From Candidatus Synechococcus spongiarum SP3 (GTDB taxonomy: Bacteria > Cyanobacteriota > Cyanobacteriia > PCC-6307 > Cyanobiaceae), in contig JXQG01000001.1 in NCBI GenBank assembly GCA_001007665.1, forward strand, positions 22,949-86,948: DNA of 64,000 nt, given 5' to 3'. This document shows, piece by piece, positions 53,819 through 63,940 of the stretch. The translations under genes and the position numbers were made by a program. Each line of letters opens with the position of its first letter. Positions within the stretch are counted from its first letter, which is position 1. The notes under the pieces are model-generated. The model was not told the DNA's origin, did not search any database, and saw only the letters and a program-made list of their open reading frames with translations.

Positions 53819-55339
53819 TCAGGTCACGTCCAGATCACAACTCCGATATGTGGCGGCCTCTGCCAGGTGTTCGGACTCGATGCGTTCGGAATCCGCCAGA
53901 TCGGCAATGGTGCGGGCTACCCGCAGGAGACGATCAAGGCTGCGCATGGAGAGCCCGAGGCGATCGGCAAGGCGATCCAGCAGGTCCCGTGCGGCGCTGC
54001 TGAGGGGGCTGCAAAGGCGCAGTTGACGGCCGTCCAGGAGACGATTATCAAACAGTTGGCGGCCAAAACGCTGACTGGTGTTCCGACGGCTGATGGCCAG
54101 GCGCTGCTGCACCTGGACGGTGGTTTCCGCCGCGATGGGACGGCTCACCTCCGTGGGGGAGAGACGTCGCACCGGCACATGGAGATCAATGCGATCCAGC
54201 AGGGGGCCTGACACTTGGCGCCAATAGCGGCGACGCACGGCATCACCACAACTGCAACTATGCACCGGATCCCCCCACCAGCCACAGGGGCAGGGATTGG
54301 CCGCCGCCACCAGTTGAAATTGACACGGAAAGCGCAATCGCTGCCCGGCCCGGGCGATGTCAATGGCGCCCTGCTCCAAGGGCTCCCGCAGGTGGTCCAG
54401 GCAATGGCGGCCAAATTCCGGGAGCTCGTCGAGGAACAACACCCCGTGATGGGCCAGGCTGATCTCGCCGGGCAAGGGGTAGGGTGAGCCGCCCCCCACC
54501 AGGGCTGCCGGGGTACAACTGTGGTGCGGGGCGCGGAAGGGGCGCTGACTCCGCAGGCCCGCCTCCGGCTGGGCAAAGGCCACCGAGTGGACCCGTCGCA
54601 CCGCCAGGGCCTCCTCCATGGAGAGCGGGGGCAGCAAGTCCGGCAAGCAGCGGGCCAGCACACTTTTGCCGCAGCCGGGCGGTCCCACCAGCAACATGTG
54701 GTGACCACCGGCTGCGGCGATTTCCAGGGCGCGCCGCCCATGGCTCTGCCCCTGCAGATCCCTGAGGTCAAACTGGAACTCATCCGCCATCATGGCAAAG
54801 CGCTGGTGATCCGGGGCGGGGTGTGCTTGAGGGTTGTTCAGTTGGTCCTGGGCTTCGTTCAGGTCTGCCGCTGCGAGCACGGAGAGTCCGTCAATCTGGG
54901 CCGCCTCGTCCCCATTGGCTTTTGGCACCAGCAGGTGCCTGGCCCCTTCGGCCTGGGCCGCCTCAGCCATGGCCAGCACCCCGCGCACTGGCCGCAAGCT
55001 GCCGTCCAGGCCCAGCTCTCCTGTGGCCCAGAGTCCCTCCAGCCAGGTCAAGGGAATGCGCCCAGCGGCGGCCTGGAGAGCAAGGGCCATGGGCAAATCA
55101 AAGCTGGGACCCTGCTTGCGCAGGGCCGCCGGAGCCAGGTTGACCGTGAGGCGAGACACCAACGGGCGCTGGCCACTGTTGCGCAGGGCGGAGCGGATCC
55201 GCTCACGAGACTCCTGAACTGCTGTATCCGGCAAGCCCACAATCTGAAACGCCGGCAAGCCAGGACCTAAATCCGCCTCCACCACCACAGGACAAGCCTC
55301 GACCCCGACAATGGCGGCACTGGTGCAACGGGCAAGCAT
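53819..55339 (-). CDS. comM: YifB/ComM family Mg chelatase-like AAA ATPase
   Basis: VEADLGPGLPAFQIVGLPDTAVQESRERIRSAL; HHMLLVGPPGCGKSVLARCLPDLLPPL; RPFRAPHHSCTPAALVGGG. Confidence 0.95.
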   Translation of the reverse strand: MLARCTSAAIVGVEACPVVVEADLGPGLPAFQIVGLPDTAVQESRERIRSALRNSGQRPLVSRLTVNLAPAALRKQGPSFDLPMALALQAAAGRIPLTWLEGLWATGELGLDGSLRPVRGVLAMAEAAQAEGARHLLVPKANGDEAAQIDGLSVLAAADLNEAQDQLNNPQAHPAPDHQRFAMMADEFQFDLRDLQGQSHGRRALEIAAAGGHHMLLVGPPGCGKSVLARCLPDLLPPLSMEEALAVRRVHSVAFAQPEAGLRSQRPFRAPHHSCTPAALVGGGSPYPLPGEISLAHHGVLFLDELPEFGRHCLDHLREPLEQGAIDIARAGQRLRFPCQFQLVAAANPCPCGWWGDPVHSCSCGDAVRRRYWRQVSGPLLDRIDLHVPVRRLSPTEVSRPIAAETTVQVQQRLAISRRNTSQRFGRQLFDNRLLDGRQLRLCSPLSSAARDLLDRLADRLGLSMRSLDRLLRVARTIADLADSERIESEHLAEAATYRSCDLDVT

Positions 55340-55408
55340 GGCGTTGAGCGGCGAGCGTTGGGCCCAGTCTTCCCACGTTCCGGCCCAGCCTTCCCCTACC
55401 CTTTCCCC

Positions 55409-55678
55409 ATGGCACGTCCCTATAGCCAGTACTCCTCCGCCCAGAAGGTGAGAGCCCTCGTGAAGGGCATCCAGGGCCATCAGCGCTGGAACGAAGCCCT
55501 CGCCAAGGCGCCGGATCGGGAGGCCATGCTGGATCTGCTGCAACAGGCATCGGACAAAATTGGCCTGGGTCTGAGTCGGCGGGAGATTGCTGAAACGCCG
55601 CCATTGCGGGATTGGCTCTGGTTCAAGAAAAACAGCCCCCTTTTTACCATTGGCAGTCAGGAGTTTGGGCCGTATTGA
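55409..55678 (+). CDS. conserved small protein
   Basis: MARPYSQYSSAQKVRALVKGIQGHQRWNEALAKAPDREAMLDLLQQASDKIGLGLSRREIAETPPLRDWLWFKKNSPLFTIG; compositionally normal ORF. Confidence 0.6.
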   Translation: MARPYSQYSSAQKVRALVKGIQGHQRWNEALAKAPDREAMLDLLQQASDKIGLGLSRREIAETPPLRDWLWFKKNSPLFTIGSQEFGPY

Positions 55679-55714
55679 ATGAAAGCTTCCCCAAGATCTC
55701 CCCAAAGGCTTGGT

Positions 55715-56250
55715 TTAACCAGAGGAGGGGTTTCCAGAACTGACCCGGAGGAGGGGAGTTCCGGTGTCTCCCTGGATGGACTTTCTGCCTGGATTGATGG
55801 ATGGGGGGGGTGAGGTTTTCAGGTCCTGTGGACCAACGGGATTTACCTTGAGCCTGGCAAAGAAATTCTCGATCAGGTGGCCCACTTGCAGGCTTCCCTG
55901 TCGCAGGAGCACCGATTCTTGCGTTCGCCTTGGGGGGATGACCGCTTGTGGTGCCAACCCCTTGCTCTCGTGGGCTTGCCCTGGTGGCAGGAGGGGGCGC
56001 ACCAGATTGTCCAGGGTCTCCACCAGCCCCACGATCTTTGTTGTCAGCCCGCCGCGGCAGCGGCCCATGCACTGGCGCCGAGTTTCCCTCTTGCACCAGC
56101 GGCTTTCTGGTGAACCGAGGCAATCGTGCCGTCGATGACACAGCCCCCAGATCAGGATCGCCACTGAGGGCCTGAAGAAACACACCGCTGGTTGCCCAGC
56201 GGCAGAACTGCCCTGGGCCATTGGCCGAAGCCATCTGGAGGATGGGAAGT
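55715..56250 (-). pseudogene. IS5-family transposase remnant
   Basis: QALSGDPDLGAVSSTARLPRFTRKPLVQEGNSAPVHGPLPRRADNKDRGAGGDPGQSG, parallel to the copy at 4.9-5.5 kb; contains gtcctgtggaccaacgggatttacc near 55826. Confidence 0.75.
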
Positions 56251-56500
56251 CATTTGCGTTCTCCTTCGATGGGATACGGCGGGATACGACTAATTTCCCA
56301 TGCAACAGATTGACGATTCCCAGAAGGCATTTTGTGAAGCCCATGAAAATAACAATGTAATCCCAATTCTGGATAGGGGGACGGGAGTTCCAGTTCGTTT
56401 GCTGGCCTGTTATTGCAGCTTCCCAGCCTCTGTGATGGGGGTGAGGGTGAGGTTCCCGAATCAGGCATGACCTGATTCAGGATCTATATAGTTCACACAA

Positions 56501-57010
56501 ATGGAAGATGCCCTTATGAGGAATTTGACCATTACCTTGCTCCGCTGTCTTGCTGTTTTTGCCAAGACCGTTGAGGAGTGGAAGCGTCACCTGTTGATCC
56601 CCTCAGGTTGCCAGCGCAGGAGAACGGGTAAGTCCCCCTCGGCGAGATGCTCTTCATCATGGTTCTGTTTCATCTCTCGTCCGACAAGGGTTTCAAGCAT
56701 TTCTGGCTCTATGTCCTCCCACAAGAGCTACGGGACTGCTGTGGAGCATTCCCCAGCTATGGTCGGTTGGTGAGCCTGATGCCCAGACTACTGCTACCGT
56801 TTTAAATGCCCGCACCAGATGCAACAACTCCTCTGAGGGGGAAAGTGTTTGCTGATAAGGACCATCTTTCCCAATTGCAACGCTGTTGGATAAGCTCAAG
56901 TTGAGGATGGGCTTGGAGTATACCCGACATGGGTCACTCATCCATACCCTTGTGCATATTCTCTCTTGCCTGGCAGCTTACACCCTGACACAACTCAAGG
57001 TCAACATTGG
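56501..57010 (+). pseudogene. degraded IS982-family transposase
   Basis: MEDALMRNLTITLLRCL..FAKTVEEWKRHLLIPSG..; [52 protein letters not shown]-terminus LDKLKLRMGLEYTRHGSLIHTLVHILSCLAAYTLTQLK in changing frames. Confidence 0.78.
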
Positions 57011-57264
57011 TAAAACCCTTGTTCTCAACTCCATGGCCGGGATCCCAACCGCTTCCTGGCCTTATCCAGTATTCGGGAACCTCACCCTCACTTCCACCGC
57101 AAAGACTAGAAAGCAGCAGCAACAGGCAGCAGCAGACTTACCCTCTCCCCAGAAGGCTTCCCAAAACATCACCAAGCCAGCCAAGGAACTGGAACTCTGC
57201 TCCCCTTATCCAGGCTTGGAGTTTTGGTAAGGCTCAAATTCAACTATCATGGAGGCTGTGACCC

Positions 57265-57702
57265 ATGCGCACACTTGAAGCCTGTCTCCATTTCGACGGC
57301 AACTGCCGTGAAGTGCTCGACTTCTACCGGTCCGTCTTCGGCGGGGACCATCTCATCCTGCAAACATTTGGGGATGGGTCACCGGATATGGTGGTTCCGG
57401 AATCCGAGCACCACAAGATCATGCACGCAACTCTGAACGTTGGCGACGGCATCCTGATGGGCAGCGACATCCCCACCAACATGGCTGATTGCATTAGGTT
57501 ATCGCTGGTGGTGGGTAACAATATCTCTCTATCTTATAGCCCGCCGAGCAAAGCGGACACGAATGAACTCTTTGCCAAACTATCGGCAAGGGACAAGGTG
57601 ACCATGCCGCCTCGGGAGATATTTTGGGGCACCTACTTCGGTACATGCACAGATCGGTTCGGGATCCACTGGCAACTCAACTGCAACCCATCCCAGGGGT
57701 GA
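57265..57702 (+). CDS. VOC/glyoxalase-fold protein (PhnB-like)
   Basis: LEACLHFDGNCREVLDFYRSVFGGDHLILQTFGD...HATLNVGDGILMGSDIP...WGTYFGTCTDRFGIHWQLN. Confidence 0.9.
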   Translation: MRTLEACLHFDGNCREVLDFYRSVFGGDHLILQTFGDGSPDMVVPESEHHKIMHATLNVGDGILMGSDIPTNMADCIRLSLVVGNNISLSYSPPSKADTNELFAKLSARDKVTMPPREIFWGTYFGTCTDRFGIHWQLNCNPSQG

Positions 57703-57751
57703 CACGGAACGTTCCCCCGTTCGCCCTGGATGGCATGGGATGACCGGGCCT

Positions 57752-58480
57752 CTACCGCAGCAGGAGGTCCATTTCGTCGGTCTTCAGCCAGCGCCAGCAG
57801 CCACTCGCCAGGGAACCCAACGGCAAGGCGCCAAGGGCCAGGCGCTGTAAACGCTGCACCGGATGGCCCAGTTGATGGGCAATGCGGCGAATCTGGCGCT
57901 TCCGCCCCTCCCGCAACACGATCCGTAAACAACTGCCCATGGCGCTGCGGTGCTCCAGCTCAACCTGGGCGGGCCGGGTCCGGCGACCATCCAGCAGCAG
58001 CCCGGAGCGCCAGGCTGCCAGGCTGGGCGCGCTGGGGACCCCCGCCAGCCAGACCCGGTAGGTTTTGTGGTGGCCATGGCGGGGATGGGTGAGGCGCATG
58101 GCCAGTTCACCGTCATTGGTGAGCAGCAGGGCGCCTTCGCTGTCCCGGTCCAGGCGGCCCACGGGGTAGAGCCCTTGCCCTGCACTGGGGGGCAGCAGAT
58201 CCAGCACTGTGGGACGGCCCTGGGGATCTCGGCAGGTGCAGAGCACCCCAGGGGGCTTGTGGAGCAGCAGGGTGCGGCGTTGCTGCTGCTGGGCGGCTGC
58301 CAAGTGGAGCTGTTGGCCGTCCAGGGTGACGCAATCCACCCCCACCACAGCCCGGTCGCCAAGTCGTGCCGGCTGGCCGTTGAGGTGGAGGCGGCCAGCT
58401 TGGAGAAGGGCATCAGCCTGGCGGCGAGACATGACCCCAGCCCGGGAGAGCAGCTTCTGCAAACGTTCAGGCGCGGTCAT
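57752..58480 (-). CDS. pseudouridine synthase, RsuA/RluB type
   Basis: RLQKLLSRAGVMSRRQADALLQAGRLHLNG; LLLHKPPGVLCTCRDPQGRPTVLDLLP; VGRLDRDSEGALLLTNDGELAMRLTHPRH. Confidence 0.94.
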   Translation of the reverse strand: MTAPERLQKLLSRAGVMSRRQADALLQAGRLHLNGQPARLGDRAVVGVDCVTLDGQQLHLAAAQQQQRRTLLLHKPPGVLCTCRDPQGRPTVLDLLPPSAGQGLYPVGRLDRDSEGALLLTNDGELAMRLTHPRHGHHKTYRVWLAGVPSAPSLAAWRSGLLLDGRRTRPAQVELEHRSAMGSCLRIVLREGRKRQIRRIAHQLGHPVQRLQRLALGALPLGSLASGCWRWLKTDEMDLLLR

Positions 58481-58599
58481 GGGAGGCAGGCATGGGCAGA
58501 GGCAGGTTCCAGTGCGCAGAAGAACCGCCGAAGCTGTTCATGGGGCGATTGACGGTGCGAATGGGTGGAGCAGTCCACTGGCCACTACACAGTGACGAG

Positions 58600-58780
58600 A
58601 GCCTGGAAAGGACTCTCTTGTTGCGGTTCTACTCGGGTGAAATACAGGGGGTGATGCCTTGCTCTATCAGCAGGGTACGGATTTTGTCGCTGCCATACCC
58701 CTATCCCCAATCAAGGCCGCCGTCGCACTTGGCAGATCCCTGCGTTGTGACATAGGCCGTGCCGGGGCACAGAGATGGTG
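58600..58780 (-). pseudogene. IS5-family transposase fragment
   Basis: Minus-strand reading SDKIRTLLIEQGITPCISPE* resembles the central IS5 transposase block; strongly truncated. Confidence 0.5.
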
Positions 58781-58967
58781 CCGCGCAACACCTTGCGGTC
58801 ACCCCGCAGCTTACGCCACGAGACTTGGGGAAGAAGGGTTGGCTTCTCTCAAACTGGCGCCCACTGAGCCGGAGCCAGCAGGCCATCCCTCCTTCTGAAG
58901 ATCTCTTGAGGATCCCCTTCGGCACCAGCGTATGGGAGCCCGCGACACTACATGCCTTGAGGTCTTT

Positions 58968-60344
58968 TCAACAAGCGCCCAGACAGGCGGCCACCAAGCC
59001 TTGGGCATCGGAGACAGGGAGAATGGGAACCCCCAACCTGGCGGCCACCTGGCTCACGGTCAGGTCATCCAGGAACAAGGGGGAGCCATGACGGAGCATG
59101 ACACTGGGCAACAACAGTTGATCCCCCAGATCCTGACCCGCCAACCCGTCAATCAAGTCGGCGCCCGTCAGGAGGCCGGTGACCACCAGGTCCTGACCCC
59201 AATAGGGACTGGGCAGTGCATGGAGCATCAATTCCAGGCCCTGGATGCCCTGGAGGCGCTCAACCACCGGCCGCAATGCCGGCCCCACAAGGCCACCCAC
59301 CACCCAACTGCAGCGCCGGGGCGCCGGGAGGGCCGGGGGGAGTTGGGCCGTGGCCTGGTCCAGGGCCTCCAGGAAGGCGCGAATACTGCCCACCCCATTG
59401 GCCTGCTGCGGCCAGTCCTCATAGGTGGACCGCGGTGGCAGGGGCTGGGCAGCCATGAGATACCACTCATCCGCCAGCCAGGCAAAGCGACTCCCCAGTT
59501 TTGGGAAAAACTCCTGCTGTAGAGCCTCCACCTGGGCAATTACCTGGCGAGCCAAGTGGGGGGTCACCGGCTTCAGGTCCGTGGCGGCGGCGGGACGGAA
59601 CCGGGTCAGGCCGACCGGCACAACAGCAGTGGAGAGCACCGTTGGCCAGTGCCCAGCTCCCCAGCGGGCCAGATCGCGTAAGGTACGTTGCAACTGATAG
59701 CCATCATTAAGGCCAGGACAAACCACCACCTGGGCATGAACCTGCAGGCGTTGCCGGGCAAACCACTCCAACTGTTGAAGCAGTTCACCAGCCCGCTTGT
59801 TGCGCAGCAGGCGGCAGCGTAGATCCGGGTCTGTTGCATGGACAGACACATACAACGGCGAGAGGCGCTGGGTTGCAATCCGTTGCCAGTCTGCCGGGGT
59901 CAGGTTGGTGAGGGTGAGATAGGAGCCATAGAGAAAACTGAGGCGATAGTCATCGTCTTTGAGATAGAGCGTAGAGCGCTTTCCCGCTGGTTGCTGGTCA
60001 ATAAAACAAAATGGGCAGCGGTTATTGCATTGTCGTAAACCATCGAACAAAGCTTCACTGAACTCCAAACCCAAGTCCGCATCCATATCCTTCTCGAAAG
60101 ATACGCAATGGCGTTGTCCCGCTGTATCCATCACGTCAAGTGTTAACTCTTCTTCGCCAATCAAAATGCGATAGTCAATCAAGTCTCGGGGGGCCACACC
60201 GTTGATCCGCAGAATCTTGTCGCCCGGTTGGACGCCAAGCTCCGCGGCAATGCTGTCGGCTTCCACCATGGTCACCACGGCCGGCTGCGGTGGGGCGGCG
60301 CCGGCGCCGTCCAGGACAGGGGTTGGCTGTGGTTCTCGCCACAT
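58968..60344 (-). CDS. PDZ/radical SAM/DUF512 cyanobacterial Fe-S protein (TIGR03279-like)
   Basis: EADSIAAELGVQPGDKILRINGVAPRDLIDYRILIGEEELTL (PDZ-like); LRQCNNRCPFCFIDQQPAGKRSTLYLKDDDYRLSFLYGSYLTLTNL. Confidence 0.88.
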   Translation of the reverse strand: MWREPQPTPVLDGAGAAPPQPAVVTMVEADSIAAELGVQPGDKILRINGVAPRDLIDYRILIGEEELTLDVMDTAGQRHCVSFEKDMDADLGLEFSEALFDGLRQCNNRCPFCFIDQQPAGKRSTLYLKDDDYRLSFLYGSYLTLTNLTPADWQRIATQRLSPLYVSVHATDPDLRCRLLRNKRAGELLQQLEWFARQRLQVHAQVVVCPGLNDGYQLQRTLRDLARWGAGHWPTVLSTAVVPVGLTRFRPAAATDLKPVTPHLARQVIAQVEALQQEFFPKLGSRFAWLADEWYLMAAQPLPPRSTYEDWPQQANGVGSIRAFLEALDQATAQLPPALPAPRRCSWVVGGLVGPALRPVVERLQGIQGLELMLHALPSPYWGQDLVVTGLLTGADLIDGLAGQDLGDQLLLPSVMLRHGSPLFLDDLTVSQVAARLGVPILPVSDAQGLVAACLGAC

Positions 60345-60914
60345 GCTAAACGAGGATTTTGGAGACCAGCCCGCCAAGGTGGCAGGACCAGGTGAACACC
60401 AGGGTTTTAGCCGTTTCAGGCACCTGTGGCAAGCGGTCAGGGAAAGAACCCTTTTGCCAAGAACCCTTTTGAAAACTGGGTTTTGCCGTTTGCCAATTTT
60501 CTTGGCTCTGCTGGAGGTCTCACAATCTAACGCGGTTTCAGTGGTTGGCCAAGACTTGGCCAAGAACGGCTTAGCCTGGAAAATAGTAACGCTTGAAATA
60601 GAAGTGGTGGCCTTCTGTCTTAATGATTGCGACAGTTCGTTAAGCTGGCGATGGAAGCCTTGCCAAGCAAATCGATCTCACAGAAATAGTGGTTTTTCAA
60701 ATAGTATTTATAGTTCTTAATAATCTCTGCATGGCTCAACGGGAGCACCACAAGGCAAGGGACACCATGGAAGGCAACAGTCCATGGCTAAAGTCATGGC
60801 TAAAGGCAATGAGCACCTACAAGGGCAAAGGAACGGGGAAAGGCTCAGATTACCCATGGGAAACTGACAGCCGGTCATGGAGCCAGCAGGGGAAGCTACG
60901 GAGGCAGCAGCCGG

Positions 60915-61172
60915 TCATGGGGCAACTGCAAGACCATGACCAAGAGAGGTAAATCTTAATAACCTCTTTCCGTTCTTGTTGTAGCGTTCTCGTATGTCAT
61001 TACAATACTGATTATCACCACCTCTTTGTCCTTCCCATAGAATTTCATATTGATTCGCAGTCTTGTTCAGCTCATTAACAATGGCATGGAGAAGTGTAAT
61101 GATAGGCTCTGGAAGATACCGACCAAATGATCGGCGCGAGCTTGCACTTGCTTCACTGATAGGGAACCGGAT
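60915..61172 (-). pseudogene. start-less ORF of unknown family, probable gene remnant
   Basis: PISEASASSRRSFGRYLPEPIITLLHAIVNELNKTANQYEILWEGQRGGDNQYCNDIRERYNKNGKRLLRFTSLGHGLAVAP*, read directly; upstream residues may continue in another frame (TTNENAPSGSLS). Confidence 0.4.
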
Positions 61173-61359
61173 GGGGCATTTTCATTCGTTGTCTCCAAAT
61201 GCCCTGGGCATCGTCTCATGAATCTCGGGGAAAACGTACTGTTGCCACCGTCAAAGACTCGTTGAGTTTAAGGTCAGGCCGCACCCAGTTGCGGAGAAGA
61301 TCTCAACCTTGCCTGTGTCCATGGGCTGGCTATGGTCTTGCCGACGAATCCCTGCTGGT

Positions 61360-61878
61360 GTGACCCTTTGCCCTGAACCCGTCGCCATTGCCCTGGGCAG
61401 CAATCTGGGGAATTCCCTGGCCACCTTGACCTGGGCTGTGTCGGCCCTCAAACCCATGGCGGAAGACGGCGGGCTGCGCCGCTCCCCCTGGTTTCGTTCT
61501 GCAGCGGTGGGGGGGGCCCCTAACCAGCCGGACTACCTCAACGGTGTGGTGCTACTGCACTGTTCCGGGTCCCCCATGGCGTTGCTGCAACGTCTCCAGG
61601 CCCTGGAGCGGCAGGCGGGCCGAAAGCCGGGACCCCGTTGGGGACCCCGTGTCCTGGACCTGGATCTGCTCTGGTTTGGCCAGCGGCGCTGCGCTACGCC
61701 GGACCTGTTGCTCCCCCATCCCCGCTGGCAGCGACGCAGTTTCGTGTTGGCCCCTCTGGTGGCTCTGGACGCCCACTTGGTGGCTCCCCACGCACCCTGC
61801 AGTTGCCAGGAACTACTATGCAACTGTCCAACTCCTTATCCCCAACTGCTCCAATACAGTTTGCTCCAGCACACCTGA
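61360..61878 (+). CDS. folK: 2-amino-4-hydroxy-6-hydroxymethyldihydropteridine diphosphokinase
   Basis: VAIALGSNLGNSLATL...RKPGPRWGPRVLDLDLLWFGQ...LLPHPRWQRRSFVLAPL; GTG start. Confidence 0.93.
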   Translation: MTLCPEPVAIALGSNLGNSLATLTWAVSALKPMAEDGGLRRSPWFRSAAVGGAPNQPDYLNGVVLLHCSGSPMALLQRLQALERQAGRKPGPRWGPRVLDLDLLWFGQRRCATPDLLLPHPRWQRRSFVLAPLVALDAHLVAPHAPCSCQELLCNCPTPYPQLLQYSLLQHT

Positions 61879-61929
61879 TTTCAGGACAATGGTGTGCAAT
61901 GGGCAGTTGTGATCCTCGTGGACCCACCC

Positions 61930-62499
61930 ATGGCCTCTTCCCCCTCCGAGCCCGCCCAGTTGCTGGACACCCTGGCCACGTTACAGGTGCGCAAGGTGTC
62001 CTTCGAGTTGGCCCGCTGGCGGCTGCCCATTGGCGCCGAAGGGGTGTATGGCTGCATTCGCCACCCCGGGGCGTGCCTGGCGGTGCCCGTTCTGGAGGAC
62101 GGCCGTGTGGTCATCCTGCGTCAATACCGCTTTGCCGTGGCGCGGCGGCTTTTGGAGTTTCCCGCCGGCACTCTGGAGGCGGGCGAGCAGCCCCTGGCCT
62201 CCATTCAGCGGGAGTTGGGGGAGGAGACGGGCTTTGCCGCTGCCCGCTGGGACAGCTTGGGTCACCTGCTGCCTTGCCCGGGCTACTCCGACGAGGTAAT
62301 CCACCTCTTTCTGGCGCGGCAGCTCACACCCTTGTCGGATCCGCCGGGCAGTGACGCGGATGAAGACCTGCAGGTGGTCACCTTGACACCGGCCCAGTTG
62401 GAGGAACGCCTGGCCAGTGGCGAGGAATCTCTTGACGCCAAGACCGTCACCGCCTGGTTTCAGGCCCGGGCCTTTCTGGCGAGAGAATCCCGGCCATGA
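61930..62499 (+). CDS. NUDIX hydrolase (ADP-ribose pyrophosphatase-like)
   Basis: LLEFPAGTLEAGEQPLASIQRELGEETGFAA (Nudix box). Confidence 0.92.
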   Translation: MASSPSEPAQLLDTLATLQVRKVSFELARWRLPIGAEGVYGCIRHPGACLAVPVLEDGRVVILRQYRFAVARRLLEFPAGTLEAGEQPLASIQRELGEETGFAAARWDSLGHLLPCPGYSDEVIHLFLARQLTPLSDPPGSDADEDLQVVTLTPAQLEERLASGEESLDAKTVTAWFQARAFLARESRP

Positions 62500-63938
62500 A
62501 TGCCCCATGGCTGTTCTGGCACCGTCGGGATTTGCGCCTGGCCGATAATCTGGGCTTGGCGCAGTTGGCGGCATGCACCACCGCCATTACGGGCCTGGTT
62601 GTGCTGGAGCCCGGCCTTTGGGAGGGACCCGAGGCGGCGCCGGCACGACTCTGGTTTCTGCTCGCCAGCGTGGGGGAGCTGCAGCAGGCCTGGCGGCGTG
62701 CCGGCAGCCGACTACTGGTGCTCCAAGGAGATCCCCTGCAGCACGTCCCCCCGTTGGTGGAACGGTTGGGGGTGGTGGGTCTGGCCTTTAACGAGGACGT
62801 GGAACCTGGTCCCCGTCAGCGGGACGAGCAACTGCAGCAGGCCTTGCTGCGGCAAGGCGTTGCGGTGCGACGCTGTTGGGATCAACTGCTGGCGCCACCG
62901 AAGCAGGTGGTAGCTGGATCAGGGGAGCCCTATAGGATCTATGGCCCCTACCGGCGCACCTGGTTCCGCCAGGCCAAGGGCGAACCGGTGGCGGCGCCCC
63001 AGGGTCTGACGGGTCCCCACCATGGACGCCTGAGCGCAGCGGTTCGGACCCTGCCCCTCTTGCAACAACTGCCCACCCCAGCGGAACTGGGCTGTGCCTG
63101 GAAGGGATGCTCTCCCTGCCATCCCGGAGAACAGGCCGCCCGGCAACAGCTGGATGATTTCGTCAATGGGGCGCTCAGCCGCTACGAACCGGAGCGGAAT
63201 TATCCCGGGCGCGAGGGAACATCCTGTCTCAGTGCGGCTCTGCGCTTTGGCACCATTGGCCCCAGGACGGTCTGGCAAGCCTCGCAAGAGGCCATGGCCA
63301 CACGGGGTCAGGAGTGTGTAGAGGCGCAGCAGGCCGTCACCGTCTGGCAGCAGGAGCTGGCCTGGCGGGAGTTTTACCAGCAGGCCCTGTTCCACTTTCC
63401 CGCACTGGAGGAGGGGGCGTTTCGTCCCCGCTGGCGCCAGTTCCCCTGGCGCAATCGGCCGGAGCACTTTGCCGCCTGGTGTGAGGGCCGTACAGGCTAT
63501 CCCATCGTGGATGCCGCCATGATGCAACTCCTGCAGACCGGCTGGATGCACAACCGCTGCCGCATGATCGTGGCGTCTTTCCTCACCAAGGATCTGATCT
63601 GCGATTGGCGCTGGGGAGAAGCCTTTTTCATGCAACATCTGGTGGACGGGGATCTGGCGGCCAACAACGGCGGGTGGCAATGGAGCGCCAGCAGCGGCAT
63701 GGATCCCCGCCCCCTGCGCATCTTCAACCCCTCCACCCAGGCCACCAGGTTTGACGAGGATGGGGACTACATTCGCCGTTGGTTGCCGGAGTTGGCTTCC
63801 TGTGGGACAGCGGATCTGCTCTCGGGCCGGATCGCACCCCTGGAACGCCGGGGCTATCCGGAACCCCTGGTGGACCATCGACAGCAACAGGCCCGTTTCC
63901 GGGAGCTGTACGTCACCCACATCAGGGGTGAGACCTAG
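62496..63938 (+). CDS. phr: cryptochrome/deoxyribodipyrimidine photolyase family protein
   Basis: LFWHRRDLRLADNLGLAQ; GYPIVDAAMMQLLQTGWMHNRCRMIVASFLTKDLICDWRWGEAFFMQHLVDGDLAANNGGWQWSASSGMD. Confidence 0.96.
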   Translation: MNAPWLFWHRRDLRLADNLGLAQLAACTTAITGLVVLEPGLWEGPEAAPARLWFLLASVGELQQAWRRAGSRLLVLQGDPLQHVPPLVERLGVVGLAFNEDVEPGPRQRDEQLQQALLRQGVAVRRCWDQLLAPPKQVVAGSGEPYRIYGPYRRTWFRQAKGEPVAAPQGLTGPHHGRLSAAVRTLPLLQQLPTPAELGCAWKGCSPCHPGEQAARQQLDDFVNGALSRYEPERNYPGREGTSCLSAALRFGTIGPRTVWQASQEAMATRGQECVEAQQAVTVWQQELAWREFYQQALFHFPALEEGAFRPRWRQFPWRNRPEHFAAWCEGRTGYPIVDAAMMQLLQTGWMHNRCRMIVASFLTKDLICDWRWGEAFFMQHLVDGDLAANNGGWQWSASSGMDPRPLRIFNPSTQATRFDEDGDYIRRWLPELASCGTADLLSGRIAPLERRGYPEPLVDHRQQQARFRELYVTHIRGET

Positions 63939-63940
63939 GT

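Noticed and set aside
61251-61457. Minus-strand ORF overlapping the start of folK
   Set aside because: Mostly antisense to folK; only its C-terminal third is outside, no recognised family.
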